Shown here: positions 16,546 to 27,166 of the stretch, one piece after another
Position numbering within the stretch: the stretch's first letter is position 1
Layout of the letters: each line of letters opens with the position of its first letter
DNA from: Pseudoalteromonas fuliginea
GTDB taxonomy: Bacteria > Pseudomonadota > Gammaproteobacteria > Enterobacterales > Alteromonadaceae
Length of the DNA: 58,925 nt
Assembly: GCF_000690055.1 (NCBI RefSeq)
Contig: NZ_JJNZ01000059.1
Span: 1-58,925 of the forward strand
Reading direction: 5' to 3'
The notes under the pieces: model-generated
Told to the model about the DNA's origin: nothing
The model's input: the letters and a program-made list of their open reading frames with translations, nothing else
The model's database searches: none
Program-made: the position numbers and the translations under genes

Positions 16546-17829
16546 CTATTGCTCGCGTGCAATAGCACGATAAGCAATATCTGTACGATATTCCATACCA
16601 TTCCAGCTAATTTGTTTAACAAGCTCATAGGCGCGTTGCTGCGCTTGCGTAACAGTATTACCAAGTGCTGTTGCGCATAATACGCGACCGCCTGCGGTTA
16701 CAACGTCATTGCCATCTTGCTTAGTACCCGCATGAAACACTTTTTCACCCGCAGGGTAATCAACTTTTAGCCCCGAAATAGCATCGCCTTTAGGGTAATC
16801 GCCAGGGTAACCTTTAGCGGCAAGTACAACACCAACAGCTGCACGTGGGTCAAACTTAATTGTTGTTTTATCAAGTTCAACACGGTTAGCGGCTTCAATT
16901 AATTCAACTAGGTCTGATTGCAAACGTAGCATCATTGGTTGAGTTTCAGGGTCGCCAAAGCGACAGTTGTACTCAATGACTTTAGGGGTGCCTGTTTCGT
17001 CAATCATTAAACCTGCGTATAAAAAGCCTGTGTATGGATGGCCTTCGCTTGCCATGCCTTCTACCGTAGGGTAGATCACTTCGTTCATAATACGCTGGTG
17101 GATTTCATCAGTAACAACTGGCGCAGGTGAGTATGCACCCATGCCACCCGTATTAGGACCCGCATCGCCATTGTAAGCGCGTTTATGGTCCTGACTGGTA
17201 GCAAATGGTAATACATTTTTACCATCAACCATTACGATGAAAGACGCTTCTTCACCGTCTAAAAATTCTTCAATAACAACACGACTTCCCGCATCGCCAA
17301 AAGCATTACCCGCAAGCATATCGCGAATAGCTTCTTCGGCATCGGCCTCCGTCATGGCTACAATTACGCCTTTACCCGCAGCTAAACCATCTGCTTTTAC
17401 AACAATTGGTGCGCCTTTCTCTTTTAAATAAGCAAGGGCAGGCTCAATCTGTTCAAACGTTTGGTAGTCGCCCGTTGGGATTTTATGACGTGCTAAAAAG
17501 TCTTTAGTAAACGATTTAGAACCTTCAAGCTGAGCTGCGCCCGCCGTTGGTCCAAAAATAGCCATGTTATGTTCACGAAACTTATCAACAACACCCAGTA
17601 CTAACGGTATTTCAGGACCTACAATAGTAAGCTCTACCTTATTTTGCTGTGCAAAATTAAGTAAACCATCTAAGTCGTCAACGTTTATTGCTACGTTTTC
17701 AAGTTTTGGTTCAAGTGCAGTACCTGCATTACCAGGGGCTACAAATACAGTATTTACTTTGGTGTTTTGAGCGGCTTTAAACGCAAGTGCGTGTTCGCGG
17801 CCGCCGCTGCCAATGACTAAAACATTCAT
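16546..17829 (-). CDS. purD: Phosphoribosylamine-glycine ligase
   Basis: A 427-residue GAR synthetase, the second step of purine synthesis, joining phosphoribosylamine and glycine with ATP. The N-terminal domain begins MNVLVIGSGGREHALAFKA, a family hallmark. The ATP-grasp part shows VVKADGLAAGKGV (about 147-159), GPNTGGMGAYSPAP (about 225-238) and YNCRFGDPETQ (about 288-298). Length matches the E. coli enzyme. In E. coli purD follows purH directly. Here a methyltransferase gene is placed between them, 15 nt upstream of purD. Confidence 0.97.
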   Translation of the reverse strand: MNVLVIGSGGREHALAFKAAQNTKVNTVFVAPGNAGTALEPKLENVAINVDDLDGLLNFAQQNKVELTIVGPEIPLVLGVVDKFREHNMAIFGPTAGAAQLEGSKSFTKDFLARHKIPTGDYQTFEQIEPALAYLKEKGAPIVVKADGLAAGKGVIVAMTEADAEEAIRDMLAGNAFGDAGSRVVIEEFLDGEEASFIVMVDGKNVLPFATSQDHKRAYNGDAGPNTGGMGAYSPAPVVTDEIHQRIMNEVIYPTVEGMASEGHPYTGFLYAGLMIDETGTPKVIEYNCRFGDPETQPMMLRLQSDLVELIEAANRVELDKTTIKFDPRAAVGVVLAAKGYPGDYPKGDAISGLKVDYPAGEKVFHAGTKQDGNDVVTAGGRVLCATALGNTVTQAQQRAYELVKQISWNGMEYRTDIAYRAIAREQ

Positions 17830-17844
17830 GGCGAAAATTCCTAT

Positions 17845-18666
17845 TTAAAGCGGTTTCTTAAATTTCAGCGTCATGCGGTCGCTTTCACCAATGGCTTTAT
17901 ATTTATCAGCATCTTGTTCGCCGAGTCTTAAGCTTGGTGGTAGCGTCCATACACCTTTAGGGTGATCGGCTGTATCTTTTGGATTTGCATTTATTTCACT
18001 GCTTGCTACTAATTCAAACCCTGCTTGTTTAGCAAGGTCTACTACGTAGCTCTGCTTCATATAACCTGATGTTTTTTGATCTTCGTCAGCACGTTCTTCA
18101 GCTAAACGGTGTTCAACTAAACCTAATGTACCACCTGGTTTAAGGGCTTTATAAAAAGCTTGGAATGCACTTAATGCACCGCTTTTATCTTTGCCCATGT
18201 ACCAGTTATGTACATTACGAAATGTTAAAACCATATCGGCACTGCCAGCTGGCGCAATATCTAAATGTGTTACAGGTGCAAACTCAGTAATTTTAACGCT
18301 ACTAAAGCGCTTATCTTCAGCTACTTTTTGTTTAAAGCCCGCAAGAGAGCGTTGGTAGTAGCCAACTGATGAATCAGCAGGAAAGTGCGCGGCATAATAA
18401 GTGCCTTGCTCTTTTAGTGCTGGCGCTAAAATTTCACTATACCAACCACCGCCGGGCGCAATTTCAACAACTGTCATAGTTGGTTTAAAGCCAAAAAATG
18501 CCAGTGTTTGAGCCGGGTGACGATATTCGTCACGAACGCTGTTTTTAGCACTGCGTTCGCTTGATTGAAGTGCATGTTCAAGGCTCGATTCGTGGTTATG
18601 GCTAAGCGCCATAGTCGATGTCATCGTTAGTGTGGCTACAAGTAGCGATTTTAGCGCAAATTTCAT
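17845..18666 (-). CDS. Exported-looking class I SAM methyltransferase
   Basis: A 273-residue protein with a typical signal peptide (MKFALKSLLVATLTMTSTMALS, cleavage near residue 22), followed by a class I methyltransferase fold. Motif I is VVEIAPGGGWYSEILAP (about 65-81), there is an acidic loop, and MVLTFRNVHNW is at about 135-145. The ATG at 18666 is chosen because AAGGAA lies 7 nt upstream; the GTG at 18681 overlaps that site. It is related to predicted methyltransferases of the COG4798 type. A methyltransferase facing the periplasm would lack S-adenosylmethionine, so either the signal is a membrane anchor or the protein is not a SAM enzyme in practice. It sits between purH and purD. Confidence 0.85.
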   Translation of the reverse strand: MKFALKSLLVATLTMTSTMALSHNHESSLEHALQSSERSAKNSVRDEYRHPAQTLAFFGFKPTMTVVEIAPGGGWYSEILAPALKEQGTYYAAHFPADSSVGYYQRSLAGFKQKVAEDKRFSSVKITEFAPVTHLDIAPAGSADMVLTFRNVHNWYMGKDKSGALSAFQAFYKALKPGGTLGLVEHRLAEERADEDQKTSGYMKQSYVVDLAKQAGFELVASSEINANPKDTADHPKGVWTLPPSLRLGEQDADKYKAIGESDRMTLKFKKPL

Positions 18667-18736
18667 TGTTTGTTCCTTCACATTATAATTTTAAATAGGT
18701 TATTGAATAATCAGAATACGTGAATTTATAGCAAAC

Positions 18737-18766
18737 AAAAAGGGTTAAACCAACGTTTAACCCTTT
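18737..18766 (-). terminator. Terminator downstream of purH
   Basis: AAAAAGGGTTAAAC / GTTTAACCCTTT with a 4-nt loop, just after the purH stop. It may attenuate transcription into the methyltransferase and purD. Confidence 0.75.
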
Positions 18767-18772
18767 GTGTGA

Positions 18773-20359
18773 TTAGTGGCGGAAATGGCGCATACCAGTT
18801 AGTACCATTGCCATGCCAGCTTCATCAGCAGCTGCAATCACTTCTTCATCACGCATTGAGCCACCAGGCTGAATTACCGCAGTAATGCCAGCGGCTGCGG
18901 CTGCGTCAATGCCATCACGGAATGGGAAGAACGCATCAGACGCCATAACTGAACCTTTAACTTCAAGGTTTTCGTCTGCAGCTTTTATGCCTGCAATTTT
19001 AGCTGAGTATACGCGGCTCATTTGGCCTGCGCCTACGCCAATAGTCATACCGTCACGGGCATAAACAATTGCGTTTGATTTAACAAACTTAGCTACTTTC
19101 CAGCAAAACAGTAAATCTTTAAGTTCTTGCTCTGTAGGTTGGCGTTTAGAAACAACTTTTAAGTCGCCTTGCGTTACCATGCCTAAATCGCGGTCTTGAA
19201 CTAAAATACCGCCGTTAACGCGTTTAATATCTTGGCCAGCGGCTTTGCCTGTCCACTGTCCACATTCTAATAAACGAACGTTCTTTTTAGCTTCAACAAT
19301 TTTTGCAGCGTCGCTCGAAATACTAGGTGCGATAATTACTTCAACAAACTGACGATCAACAATTGCTTGTGCCGTTGCTGCATCTAGCTCTCGGTTAAAG
19401 GCAATAATGCCACCAAATGCTGATGTAGGGTCTGTTTTAAAAGCGCGCTCGTATGCTTGTAGAATATCGTCCCCAATTGAAACACCACACGGGTTAGCAT
19501 GTTTTACAATTACGCACGCAGGTACGTCAAATTCTTTAACACATTCAAGTGCTGCATCGGTATCTGCAATGTTGTTAAACGAAAGGGCCTTACCTTGCAA
19601 TTGAGTTGCTGTTGCAACTGATGCTTCAGCAATGTCACTTTCAACATAAAAAGCAGCATCTTGATGTGAGTTTTCACCGTAACGCATATCTTGCTTTTTA
19701 GTGAACTGCATATTGATAGTACGTGGGAATTTAGTCTCTACAGCAGCTTCCTCGGTGTAATCAGGAACCATTTTACCGAAGTAGTTAGCAATCATGCCAT
19801 CGTATGCGGCAGTGTGCTCGTAAGCAGCAATCGCTAAGTCAAAACGTGTTTTATACGTAGTAGAGCCATTGTTGTTTTGCATTTCGCTAATAACACGGTC
19901 GTAGTCGCTCGCGTTTACCACGATTGTTACGTCTTTGTGGTTTTTAGCGGCTGCACGAACCATTGTAGGGCCGCCAATATCAATATTTTCAATAGCATCT
20001 TCAAGGCTGCAGTTTTCTTGAGCGACTGTATTCGCAAAGGGGTATAAGTTAACTACAACTATGTCGATAGCAGAAATGTTGTTATCTGCCATTACGCTTT
20101 CATCTTGTCCGCGACGGGCTAATATGCCGCCGTGAATTTTTGGGTGAAGAGTTTTTACGCGACCATCCATGATTTCAGGGTGGCCTGTGTGATCTGATAC
20201 TTCAGTCACTTTTATGCCGTTATCAGCAAGTAGTTTACATGTGCCGCCAGTTGATAATATATCAACGCCTTGCGCTTCTAGTGCGCGGGCAAATTCAACA
20301 ATACCGGTTTTATCAGACACACTTAATAGTGCGCGACGAATGGGACGATGAGTATCCAT
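18773..20359 (-). CDS. purH: AICAR transformylase / IMP cyclohydrolase
   Basis: A 528-residue bifunctional enzyme for the last two steps of IMP synthesis. The N-terminal cyclohydrolase half (MGS-like; [38 protein letters not shown]) spans about 1-200. The C-terminal transformylase half carries KHANPCGVS (about 286-294), AFGGIIAFN and the terminal LTGMRHFRH with catalytic histidines. Length and motifs match the family. It is separated from fis by a terminator and a palindromic repeat, so it is probably the first gene of its own transcript. Confidence 0.98.
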   Translation of the reverse strand: MDTHRPIRRALLSVSDKTGIVEFARALEAQGVDILSTGGTCKLLADNGIKVTEVSDHTGHPEIMDGRVKTLHPKIHGGILARRGQDESVMADNNISAIDIVVVNLYPFANTVAQENCSLEDAIENIDIGGPTMVRAAAKNHKDVTIVVNASDYDRVISEMQNNNGSTTYKTRFDLAIAAYEHTAAYDGMIANYFGKMVPDYTEEAAVETKFPRTINMQFTKKQDMRYGENSHQDAAFYVESDIAEASVATATQLQGKALSFNNIADTDAALECVKEFDVPACVIVKHANPCGVSIGDDILQAYERAFKTDPTSAFGGIIAFNRELDAATAQAIVDRQFVEVIIAPSISSDAAKIVEAKKNVRLLECGQWTGKAAGQDIKRVNGGILVQDRDLGMVTQGDLKVVSKRQPTEQELKDLLFCWKVAKFVKSNAIVYARDGMTIGVGAGQMSRVYSAKIAGIKAADENLEVKGSVMASDAFFPFRDGIDAAAAAGITAVIQPGGSMRDEEVIAAADEAGMAMVLTGMRHFRH

Positions 20360-20490
20360 TGTAGTTTGATTTCCTCAGTTAATGAGCTAGCTTAGAAGCG
20401 GGCATTTTAACTGATTACAACTCAAAAAACGACTTATAAAGCGCCGATGAGGGTGAGCATTTTGCAATTTGGTTAATAAGTTGTAGGCAT

Positions 20491-20518
20491 AAAAAAAGCA
20501 CCCGAGGGTGCTTTTTTT
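20491..20518. terminator. Bidirectional terminator between fis and purH
   Basis: AAAAAAAGCACCC / GGGTGCTTTTTTT around a 2-nt (effectively 4-nt) loop. It is a strong Rho-independent terminator for dusB-fis on the minus strand. Confidence 0.88.
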
Positions 20519-20521
20519 GCA

Positions 20522-20688
20522 TAATACCAGTTGTATTGGATTAGTAAGTAGTTATAACGATAGAAAAACAAGTCTATAACAAGGCAAAAATTTTGCTGTG
20601 TAGTTATTCTACATAAAAAATTATTAACGACGTTATGGGCTTGTTTAGCTCGTTAGAATACTTACGCTTTCAATATAATTGGTATTAG
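20522..20688. repeat. 167-bp imperfect palindromic intergenic element
   Basis: The ends are inverted copies: AATACCAGTTGTATTG at the left and, on the other strand from 20688, TAATACCAATTATATTG. Inside, AAACAAGTCTATAAC and its partner AAACAAGCCCATAAC are again opposite, so the whole unit can fold into a long hairpin. The right end includes the fis stop codon. It resembles ERIC-like palindromes scattered in marine gammaproteobacterial genomes. It carries no coding potential. Confidence 0.7.
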
Positions 20689-20975
20689 TTCATGCCGTAT
20701 TTTTTAAGCTTTTTACGTAAAGTACCACGGTTGATACCTAGTAAAATTGCTGCACGAGTTTGGTTACCACGTGTATATGTCATCACTTCTTCAAGTAATG
20801 GCGCTTCTAGCTCTGAAAGAACAAGGTCGTAAACGTCTTGCACATCTTGACCGTTAAGCTGCTTTAAATAGTGGTGAACAGCTTTTTTTACTGCATCACG
20901 CAATGGCTGCGGTTTCTCGTGTGACTGAACATGAGGGTTAGTGATAAATGGAGAAGTCACGTTTTGTTCGAACAT
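20685..20975 (-). CDS. fis: DNA-binding protein Fis
   Basis: A 96-residue nucleoid protein. The C-terminal helix-turn-helix [26 protein letters not shown] is nearly the canonical Fis sequence, and the N-terminal beta-hairpin region and the dimer helices (about 25-70) fit the family. Fis bends DNA and activates rRNA and other growth-linked promoters. It lies 19 nt after dusB, the same operon as in E. coli. The stop codon is shared with a palindromic repeat element. Confidence 0.98.
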   Translation of the reverse strand: MFEQNVTSPFITNPHVQSHEKPQPLRDAVKKAVHHYLKQLNGQDVQDVYDLVLSELEAPLLEEVMTYTRGNQTRAAILLGINRGTLRKKLKKYGMN

Positions 20976-20994
20976 TATTAAGTCTCTTTCTTTC

Positions 20995-21966
20995 TTAGTT
21001 AGCTGCTAGTGTTTTAAAGTATTGCTCTAATGCGACGACCTGTGCCTGTGGGTTGTCGAGCGCATTAAATACTCGCCTAAACTGACCATCACTGTCATGG
21101 GTTTGCAAATACCAAGATACATGTTTGCGAGCAATTCGCGCTCCCATTGGCTCACCGTAAAACATATGGAGGTTTGTTAAATGCTCCATTAATATACTGC
21201 GCACCTCTGCAATAGCAGGCGGCTGTAAATGTTCCCCAGTTTGCAAATAGTGGTCTATCTCCCTAAATATCCAAGGGCGACCTTGGGCGGCTCGGCCAAT
21301 CATAATGGCATCTGCACCCGTATAGTCTAAAACCTGTTTTGCTTTTTCTGGTGATGTAATATCACCATTGGCAACAACAGGAATCGACACTGAACGTTTT
21401 ATATCCCTAATCGTGGCGTACTCAGCATCACCTTTGTACATACATGCGCGCGTTCGCCCATGTACAGCAAGTGATGCAATGCCATAACGTTCAGCTATTC
21501 TCGCAATCTCTACACCATTACGGTTATCCGGATCCCATCCTGTACGGATTTTAAGTGTTACAGGTATATCTACAGCGTTAACGACTGCATCAATAATCTC
21601 TTCCACAAGTTCAGGAAACTGTAATAAGGCAGAGCCTGCGAGTTTCTTGTTCACTTTTTTTGCTGGGCACCCCATATTGATATCTATGATCTGTGCACCG
21701 TTAGCAACATTGAATTGTGCGGCCTGCGCCATAAGCTCAGGATCTGCTCCTGCAATTTGCACAGCACGTATACCCGATTCACCGCTGTGATCCATACGAT
21801 TCATCGACTTTTCTGTTTTCCAAACCTTAGGATTTGACGATAGCATTTCAGACACAGCTAAGCCCGCACCTAAGCGTCGACAAAGTTGTCTAAATGGTCT
21901 GTCTGTAATGCCTGCCATTGGCGCGACAATTACATTATTCTCAAGTTGGTATTTACCGATACGCAC
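20995..21966 (-). CDS. dusB: tRNA-dihydrouridine synthase B
   Basis: An FMN enzyme reducing uridines in the tRNA D-loop. From the GTG at 21966 it has 323 residues and begins [11 protein letters not shown], matching E. coli DusB; TTG codons at 21975 and 21990 are other possible starts. Motifs: [12 protein letters not shown] (about 14-25), [20 protein letters not shown] (about 95-114, active-site Cys), [18 protein letters not shown] and [16 protein letters not shown] (FMN phosphate site). Upstream of fis, 19 nt apart, as in E. coli. Confidence 0.96.
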   Translation of the reverse strand: MRIGKYQLENNVIVAPMAGITDRPFRQLCRRLGAGLAVSEMLSSNPKVWKTEKSMNRMDHSGESGIRAVQIAGADPELMAQAAQFNVANGAQIIDINMGCPAKKVNKKLAGSALLQFPELVEEIIDAVVNAVDIPVTLKIRTGWDPDNRNGVEIARIAERYGIASLAVHGRTRACMYKGDAEYATIRDIKRSVSIPVVANGDITSPEKAKQVLDYTGADAIMIGRAAQGRPWIFREIDHYLQTGEHLQPPAIAEVRSILMEHLTNLHMFYGEPMGARIARKHVSWYLQTHDSDGQFRRVFNALDNPQAQVVALEQYFKTLAAN

Positions 21967-22176
21967 TATATTCAATAGGCCTCTTTTCAAGGGGCGCTAA
22001 GTTTACGGTTTTTTTAGCAAAAATCAAAGGCTATAAATTGAACAAAAGTGACTTTTTTTTGCCCTTTTCGTATTGACATTTGATAACCGTATGAGGAATG
22101 GCTTTATTTGTGCGAAATTTGAGCGTATTTTGTTTTTGCAACAAAATAAGTTTATTTTTTATTATGTAAAAAAATA

Positions 22177-22203
22177 GTAAAGCCTGTTAAATACAGGCTT
22201 TAC
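22177..22203 (-). terminator. Terminator downstream of prmA
   Basis: A perfect 10-bp stem GTAAAGCCTG / CAGGCTTTAC with a 7-nt loop, followed on the minus strand by a run of seven T. It ends the prmA transcript. Confidence 0.85.
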
Positions 22204-22247
22204 ATGCATGTTTTGAGTTAATGCTCTAAATTTGATTGTGCAGTTTA

Positions 22248-23129
22248 TTACGCTTTTTTAGTGCCACTCACTCGAGTCCAATCACCTTCAACGGCAATGT
22301 CATCTAGCTCAATAAACGGCGCGTAAATATCGGCAACCGATTGGGCTTGCTCTTCTAATATGCCCGACATAGCAATTTTTCCACCTGGCTTGAGTAATCC
22401 CAAAATTACACTGTGAAGTTCACGCAGCGGTTGCGCCAAAATATTAGCCACCACAATATCAGCACTAAACTCAGGTTGGTTTTCTGGAAGGTATACTTCG
22501 AGTTTGTCTGCAACACCATTTCGGTTAGCGTTATCAAGGCTTGCCTCAAGCGCTTGAGGGTCAATATCTATCCCAATCATACGCTCTGCACCTAGTTTTA
22601 TAGCTGCAATACCTAAAATGCCTGAGCCACAACCAAAATCAACAACCGTTTTCCCCGTCAGATCTTGGCTTTCTAACCACTTAAGGCACAAGGCCGTTGT
22701 TGCATGTGTGCCTGTGCCAAAAGCAAGGCCTGGGTCTAGCAATACATTTACTGCATCAGGGTCTGGAATGTCGCGCCAGCTTGGGCAAATCCATAGTTTT
22801 TCGCCAAATTGAATAGGGTGGAAGTTATCCATCCATTCACGTTCCCAGTCTTTATCTTCAAGTTGCTCGATTTTGTATACTAAATTGTCTTTTAGCTCAT
22901 CATGGCGCTTCAATAACGCAACGACTGCATTCATATCGTGATTAGCTTCGAACAAGCCAATGACTGTGGTATCAGCCCAGAACACAACAGTGCCAATTTT
23001 AGGCTCGTAAATAGGGGTATCTTTTGCGTCAATAAAGGTTACTGAAGCGCTACCCGCTTCCATTAATAGGTCGCTTACGGCATCAGCTGTTGCAGCATTG
23101 GCATTAATACGAATTTGGATCCAAGCCAT
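22248..23129 (-). CDS. prmA: Ribosomal protein L11 methyltransferase
   Basis: A 293-residue SAM methyltransferase that trimethylates ribosomal protein L11. The N-terminal substrate-binding domain begins [11 protein letters not shown]. The catalytic domain shows [19 protein letters not shown] (about 135-153), [20 protein letters not shown] (about 160-180) and the NILAQPL motif (about 228). The ATG at 23129 with AAGGAA upstream is preferred to an upstream start that would overlap the ribosome site. It has terminators on both sides, so it is probably a single-gene transcript. Confidence 0.97.
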   Translation of the reverse strand: MAWIQIRINANAATADAVSDLLMEAGSASVTFIDAKDTPIYEPKIGTVVFWADTTVIGLFEANHDMNAVVALLKRHDELKDNLVYKIEQLEDKDWEREWMDNFHPIQFGEKLWICPSWRDIPDPDAVNVLLDPGLAFGTGTHATTALCLKWLESQDLTGKTVVDFGCGSGILGIAAIKLGAERMIGIDIDPQALEASLDNANRNGVADKLEVYLPENQPEFSADIVVANILAQPLRELHSVILGLLKPGGKIAMSGILEEQAQSVADIYAPFIELDDIAVEGDWTRVSGTKKA

Positions 23130-23148
23130 GGTTATTTCCTTCAAATAG

Positions 23149-23175
23149 AAAAAAGGCCGCTATAGCGGCCTTTTT
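23149..23175 (-). terminator. Terminator downstream of rpoD
   Basis: AAAAAAGGCCGC / GCGGCCTTTTT with a TATA loop, 20 nt after the rpoD stop. It closes the macromolecular-synthesis operon. Confidence 0.88.
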
Positions 23176-23196
23176 AGTTTATATAGTAGCGCTAAA

Positions 23197-25047
23197 TTAT
23201 TTAGCGTCTAAAAAGCTTTTCAGTAAATCTGAGCGAGAAGGGTGGCGTAATTTACGCAGCGCTTTCGCTTCTATTTGACGAATACGTTCACGTGTTACGT
23301 CAAACTGTTTACCTACTTCTTCTAAGGTGTGGTCGGTATTCATATCAATACCAAAACGCATACGTAGTACTTTAGCTTCACGAGCTGTTAGGCCTGCAAG
23401 TACATCGTTAGTTGCGCCTCGAAGAGACTCCATTGTTGCCGAATCGATTGGCGAATCAATGGTTGTATCTTCGATAAAGTCACCTAAGTGAGAATCTTCA
23501 TCATCACCGATTGGTGTTTCCATTGAAATTGGCTCTTTAGCAATCTTAAGTACCTTACGGATTTTATCCTCAGGCATCATCATGCGTTCTGCTAATTCTT
23601 CTGGATTTGGCTCACGACCCATTTCTTGTAACATTTGACGAGAAATACGGTTAAGTTTATTAATCGTTTCAATCATATGTACCGGAATACGGATTGTTCT
23701 TGCTTGGTCAGCAATAGAGCGAGTGATTGCTTGACGTATCCACCACGTAGCATAAGTCGAGAACTTATAACCACGGCGATATTCAAACTTATCAACGGCT
23801 TTCATCAGACCAATGTTACCTTCTTGGATCAAATCCAAGAATTGTAAGCCACGGTTTGTATATTTTTTAGCAATTGAGATTACAAGACGTAAGTTAGCTT
23901 CAACCATTTCTTTTTTCGCGCGGCGTGCTTTCGCTTCACCAATGCTCATTCGACGGTTAATGTCTTTAATACGCTCAATGCTTAAACCTGTTGTTTGTTC
24001 AATAACAGATAATTTATTAATACTACGAATAATTTCTGGCTTAACTTCTTCAAGCTTAGCTGAATACTTTTCGTTACCTGAAATTTCTAAATCAACCCAA
24101 GAAGCGTCAGTTTCGTTGTTAGCAAAGTGCTTAACGAACGTTTTCTTCGGTAATTTAGCAATTTGTACAGCTTGTTTCATGATTAGACGTTCTTGAACGC
24201 GAACTCTGTCCATCATTTCACGCATGTTATTTACCATGCGGTCAAACTGTTTAGGTATTAATTTAAAGGTTCTGAAAAGCTCGCCAATTTCAAAAATGGC
24301 TGCTTGTGATTCAGGGTGCGAACGACCTTTAGCTTCAAACGTATCACGTGCTTTGTTGTATAAATCACGTAGATTTTCAAAATGAATGCGAGCTTCTTCA
24401 GGATCTGGTCCTGTGTCTATCTCTTCTTCATCTTCATCGTCGCTATCAGCATCGTCTTTGTCGTCTTTATCATCGTCGTCAAGTTGCTTAGCACTTAATT
24501 CTGAACCAATATTAGTTGCTGAAATTGGCGCTGTATCTTCATTCGGATCGATAAATCCAACGATGATATCGCTTAAACGCATTTCTTCAGCTTCAAACTT
24601 ATCCCACTGTTCAAGTAGGTAAGTGATTGCTTCAGGGTACTCTGCAACAGAAATCTGAACTTGATTAATGCCTTCTTCAATACGTTTAGCGATTACAATT
24701 TCGCCTTCACGTGTCAGAAGTTCAACAGTACCCATTTCACGCATGTACATGCGTACCGGATCAGTTGTACGGCCGATTTCTTTTTCTACAGTCGCAAGGG
24801 CTGCAGCGGCAGCTTCTGCTGCGTCTTCGTCTGTCGTTGTTTCTTGCATCATTAATTCATCAGCATCAGGCGCATTTTCGCTAACCTTGATACCCATATC
24901 ATTAATCATGCTTATGATATCTTCTACTTGATCTGAGTCTATAATGTCTTGTGGAAGGTGATCATTTACTTCTGCAAAAGTTAAGTAGCCTTGCTCTTTA
25001 CCTTTCTGAATCAGAAGTTTTAATTGTGACTGAGGAGTTGGATCCAT
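23197..25047 (-). CDS. rpoD: Primary sigma factor sigma-70
   Basis: The housekeeping sigma factor, 616 residues from the ATG at 25047 ([12 protein letters not shown], matching the E. coli N-terminus; GGAAG lies upstream). Region 1.1 is at about 1-80. A long acidic non-conserved region has a [24 protein letters not shown] run near 190-210. Region 2 has [19 protein letters not shown] and [18 protein letters not shown], region 3 follows, and region 4 carries the helix-turn-helix [29 protein letters not shown]. It is the last gene of the rpsU-yqeY-dnaG-rpoD cluster, ending in a strong terminator. About 124 nt separate it from dnaG, room for an internal promoter. Confidence 0.98.
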   Translation of the reverse strand: MDPTPQSQLKLLIQKGKEQGYLTFAEVNDHLPQDIIDSDQVEDIISMINDMGIKVSENAPDADELMMQETTTDEDAAEAAAAALATVEKEIGRTTDPVRMYMREMGTVELLTREGEIVIAKRIEEGINQVQISVAEYPEAITYLLEQWDKFEAEEMRLSDIIVGFIDPNEDTAPISATNIGSELSAKQLDDDDKDDKDDADSDDEDEEEIDTGPDPEEARIHFENLRDLYNKARDTFEAKGRSHPESQAAIFEIGELFRTFKLIPKQFDRMVNNMREMMDRVRVQERLIMKQAVQIAKLPKKTFVKHFANNETDASWVDLEISGNEKYSAKLEEVKPEIIRSINKLSVIEQTTGLSIERIKDINRRMSIGEAKARRAKKEMVEANLRLVISIAKKYTNRGLQFLDLIQEGNIGLMKAVDKFEYRRGYKFSTYATWWIRQAITRSIADQARTIRIPVHMIETINKLNRISRQMLQEMGREPNPEELAERMMMPEDKIRKVLKIAKEPISMETPIGDDEDSHLGDFIEDTTIDSPIDSATMESLRGATNDVLAGLTAREAKVLRMRFGIDMNTDHTLEEVGKQFDVTRERIRQIEAKALRKLRHPSRSDLLKSFLDAK

Positions 25048-25171
25048 AGAGATTTTTTCTTCCACTCTGATAAGTTGATACAACAGGCGCCATCATGTAG
25101 TTTGCATTTAAGCCAACTAGAATAATGTGACGCAGTGAATAGCACAGTATAACAGCCAAAATTAGATCTGA

Positions 25172-26923
25172 CTAGCTGTTAGTGGCTTTTAACGCTGTCA
25201 TTAACAAATGACATTCAAGTCTTTCATCGCTATTGAGACCTTGTGTCTTGTCCTTTATTAATAAGGTCTCTAGTCGATAATTTAAACACTGATCTTCAAT
25301 AAATTTAAAAGTATTTTGAAAAACAGTCTCTAAACGCTCTTCATTTATTTCGTGTTGCCACGTTGCAAGCTTGATTAATGGCTCGTAATCTTCAGTTCCT
25401 CTAAAAAATTCGAGTAATTGCGCGGTGGTAACATTCTCTTTTTCTAATGCTTGTTCTTGTAGGCGCAGTAATAATCCAATACCGGCTATGCTCATTTGCG
25501 CTAAATCGGGCAAATAAGGAATACTTTTAGCCAATTGTGGGTGCTGAATTAAAATACCAATGGCCTGTCGCATAGGTGTTATTTTAAATTTTCGCTCAAT
25601 AGAGTGCTGTTGCTTAGGTGTTTTTAAGCGACTATTAAGCTGCTCACGTGTTCGACCAATTAAACGACCGAGTTGTTCAAGAATGTTTTCTTGATAAAAC
25701 TCACTGGGTATTTTTTCTATTAATGGCAGTGCAGCACTAAGTAATTTTGCCTTGCCAGAATCGAGTGTTAAATCTATTTCTAGGCTTAATTTATTGAATA
25801 ATACTTTAGTAAAGTCATCGGCTTCACTCAAGCGTTGTTCAAACAGCTCTTTACCTTCTTTTTGTACTAGAGAGTCAGGGTCTTCACCATCGGGTAAAAA
25901 AACAAAATTTAAGGCTTTTCCGTCATTCAAATAAGGAAGAGCATTTTCAAGTGCTCGCCACGCTGCATCTCGCCCTGCGCGATCCCCATCGTAACAACAA
26001 ATAACTTTATCTGTTGTTCTAAAAAGGGTGTGCATGTGTTCGCTCGTAGTTGCAGTACCAAGTGCAGCAACAGCATATTCAATACCTTGTTCAGCAAGCG
26101 CCACCACATCCATATAACCTTCTACAATAAGTACATGATCTAACTTTTTATGAGCTTGTTTTGCCTCATATAAACCATATAACTCAAAACCTTTATGAAA
26201 AATTCTGGTTTCTGGAGAGTTTAAATATTTAGGACCTTGGTCGGCTTGCATTACACGCCCACCAAAGGCGATAACACGTCCGCGTTTATCGCGAATAGGG
26301 AACATTAAGCGGTCGCGGAAAAAATCAAATTGTCTGCCTGGTGTTTTTTCTGAAGCGAGCTTTAGCTCAACTAATTGCTCTTTTTGTTCTTTGTTGCGGC
26401 CAAGCTGTAGGCATAAACCATCCCATTCACTTGGAGCGTAACCAATCATAAATTTTTTAACTATTTCACCACTTAAACCTCGGCCCTTAACGTAGTCTAT
26501 TACAGCCGTTGAATTGCTGTGGTGTTTTAATTGGTGTTGATAAAAGCGTGCTGTGTGAAGCATTAAATCGTAATCAGAGCGCTTTTGTGCTGCGGTGCGT
26601 TCTGGTGCTGAACTTGTGCCTTGTTCTCGAGGTACTTCTAAATTAAGCATGCTGGCTATTTCTTCAATAGCATCAACAAACTCGAGCTTTTCGTATTCCA
26701 TTATAAATGAAATCGCATTCCCGTTAGCGCCACAGCCAAAACAATGATAAAACTGCTTATCTTGAGATACCGTGAACGAAGGGGACTTTTCATTATGAAA
26801 AGGGCAGCAAGCTTGATAATCTTTACCTGCTTTTTTTAGACCTACTTTTGAGTCTATCAGGTCGACAATATCGGTTCTGGCAAGTAAATCGTCTATAAAG
26901 TTACGTGGGATCTTTCCAGCCAT
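25172..26923 (-). CDS. dnaG: DNA primase
   Basis: A 583-residue primase that makes RNA primers at the replication fork. The N-terminal zinc finger is CCPFHNEKSPSF...FYHCFGCGANGN (about 39-67). The catalytic core has the EGYMDV TOPRIM motif (about 265) and YDGDRAGRDAAWRAL (about 308). The C-terminal helicase-binding domain is about 430-580. Length matches the E. coli protein (581). It is in the conserved cluster between yqeY and rpoD. Confidence 0.97.
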   Translation of the reverse strand: MAGKIPRNFIDDLLARTDIVDLIDSKVGLKKAGKDYQACCPFHNEKSPSFTVSQDKQFYHCFGCGANGNAISFIMEYEKLEFVDAIEEIASMLNLEVPREQGTSSAPERTAAQKRSDYDLMLHTARFYQHQLKHHSNSTAVIDYVKGRGLSGEIVKKFMIGYAPSEWDGLCLQLGRNKEQKEQLVELKLASEKTPGRQFDFFRDRLMFPIRDKRGRVIAFGGRVMQADQGPKYLNSPETRIFHKGFELYGLYEAKQAHKKLDHVLIVEGYMDVVALAEQGIEYAVAALGTATTSEHMHTLFRTTDKVICCYDGDRAGRDAAWRALENALPYLNDGKALNFVFLPDGEDPDSLVQKEGKELFEQRLSEADDFTKVLFNKLSLEIDLTLDSGKAKLLSAALPLIEKIPSEFYQENILEQLGRLIGRTREQLNSRLKTPKQQHSIERKFKITPMRQAIGILIQHPQLAKSIPYLPDLAQMSIAGIGLLLRLQEQALEKENVTTAQLLEFFRGTEDYEPLIKLATWQHEINEERLETVFQNTFKFIEDQCLNYRLETLLIKDKTQGLNSDERLECHLLMTALKATNS

Positions 26924-27111
26924 TAGTAAAATGCAGTCCTGAGATAATGATAAAAATAACGAATATGAAATTTACTTTTTATACTCGCTTGGCGCAGAGT
27001 ATAACGTGCTTTAACTTACCAAAACGAAAGCTAAATAAACAGAGTAGCTATAAATAATTTTATCTTTAAATAACCACATTGAAGCACTTTTTATTAAAGT
27101 TAAAAACAAAG

Positions 27112-27134
27112 AAACCGAGCACAAGGCTCGGTTT
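27112..27134 (-). terminator. Terminator downstream of yqeY
   Basis: AAACCGAGC / GCTCGGTTT with a 5-nt loop, 30 nt after the yqeY stop, followed on the minus strand by CTTTGTTTTT. It implies that dnaG is largely transcribed from its own promoter or by read-through. Confidence 0.8.
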
Positions 27135-27166
27135 ACTTCAATCATACTTTAATGTATGTGGGAGTA

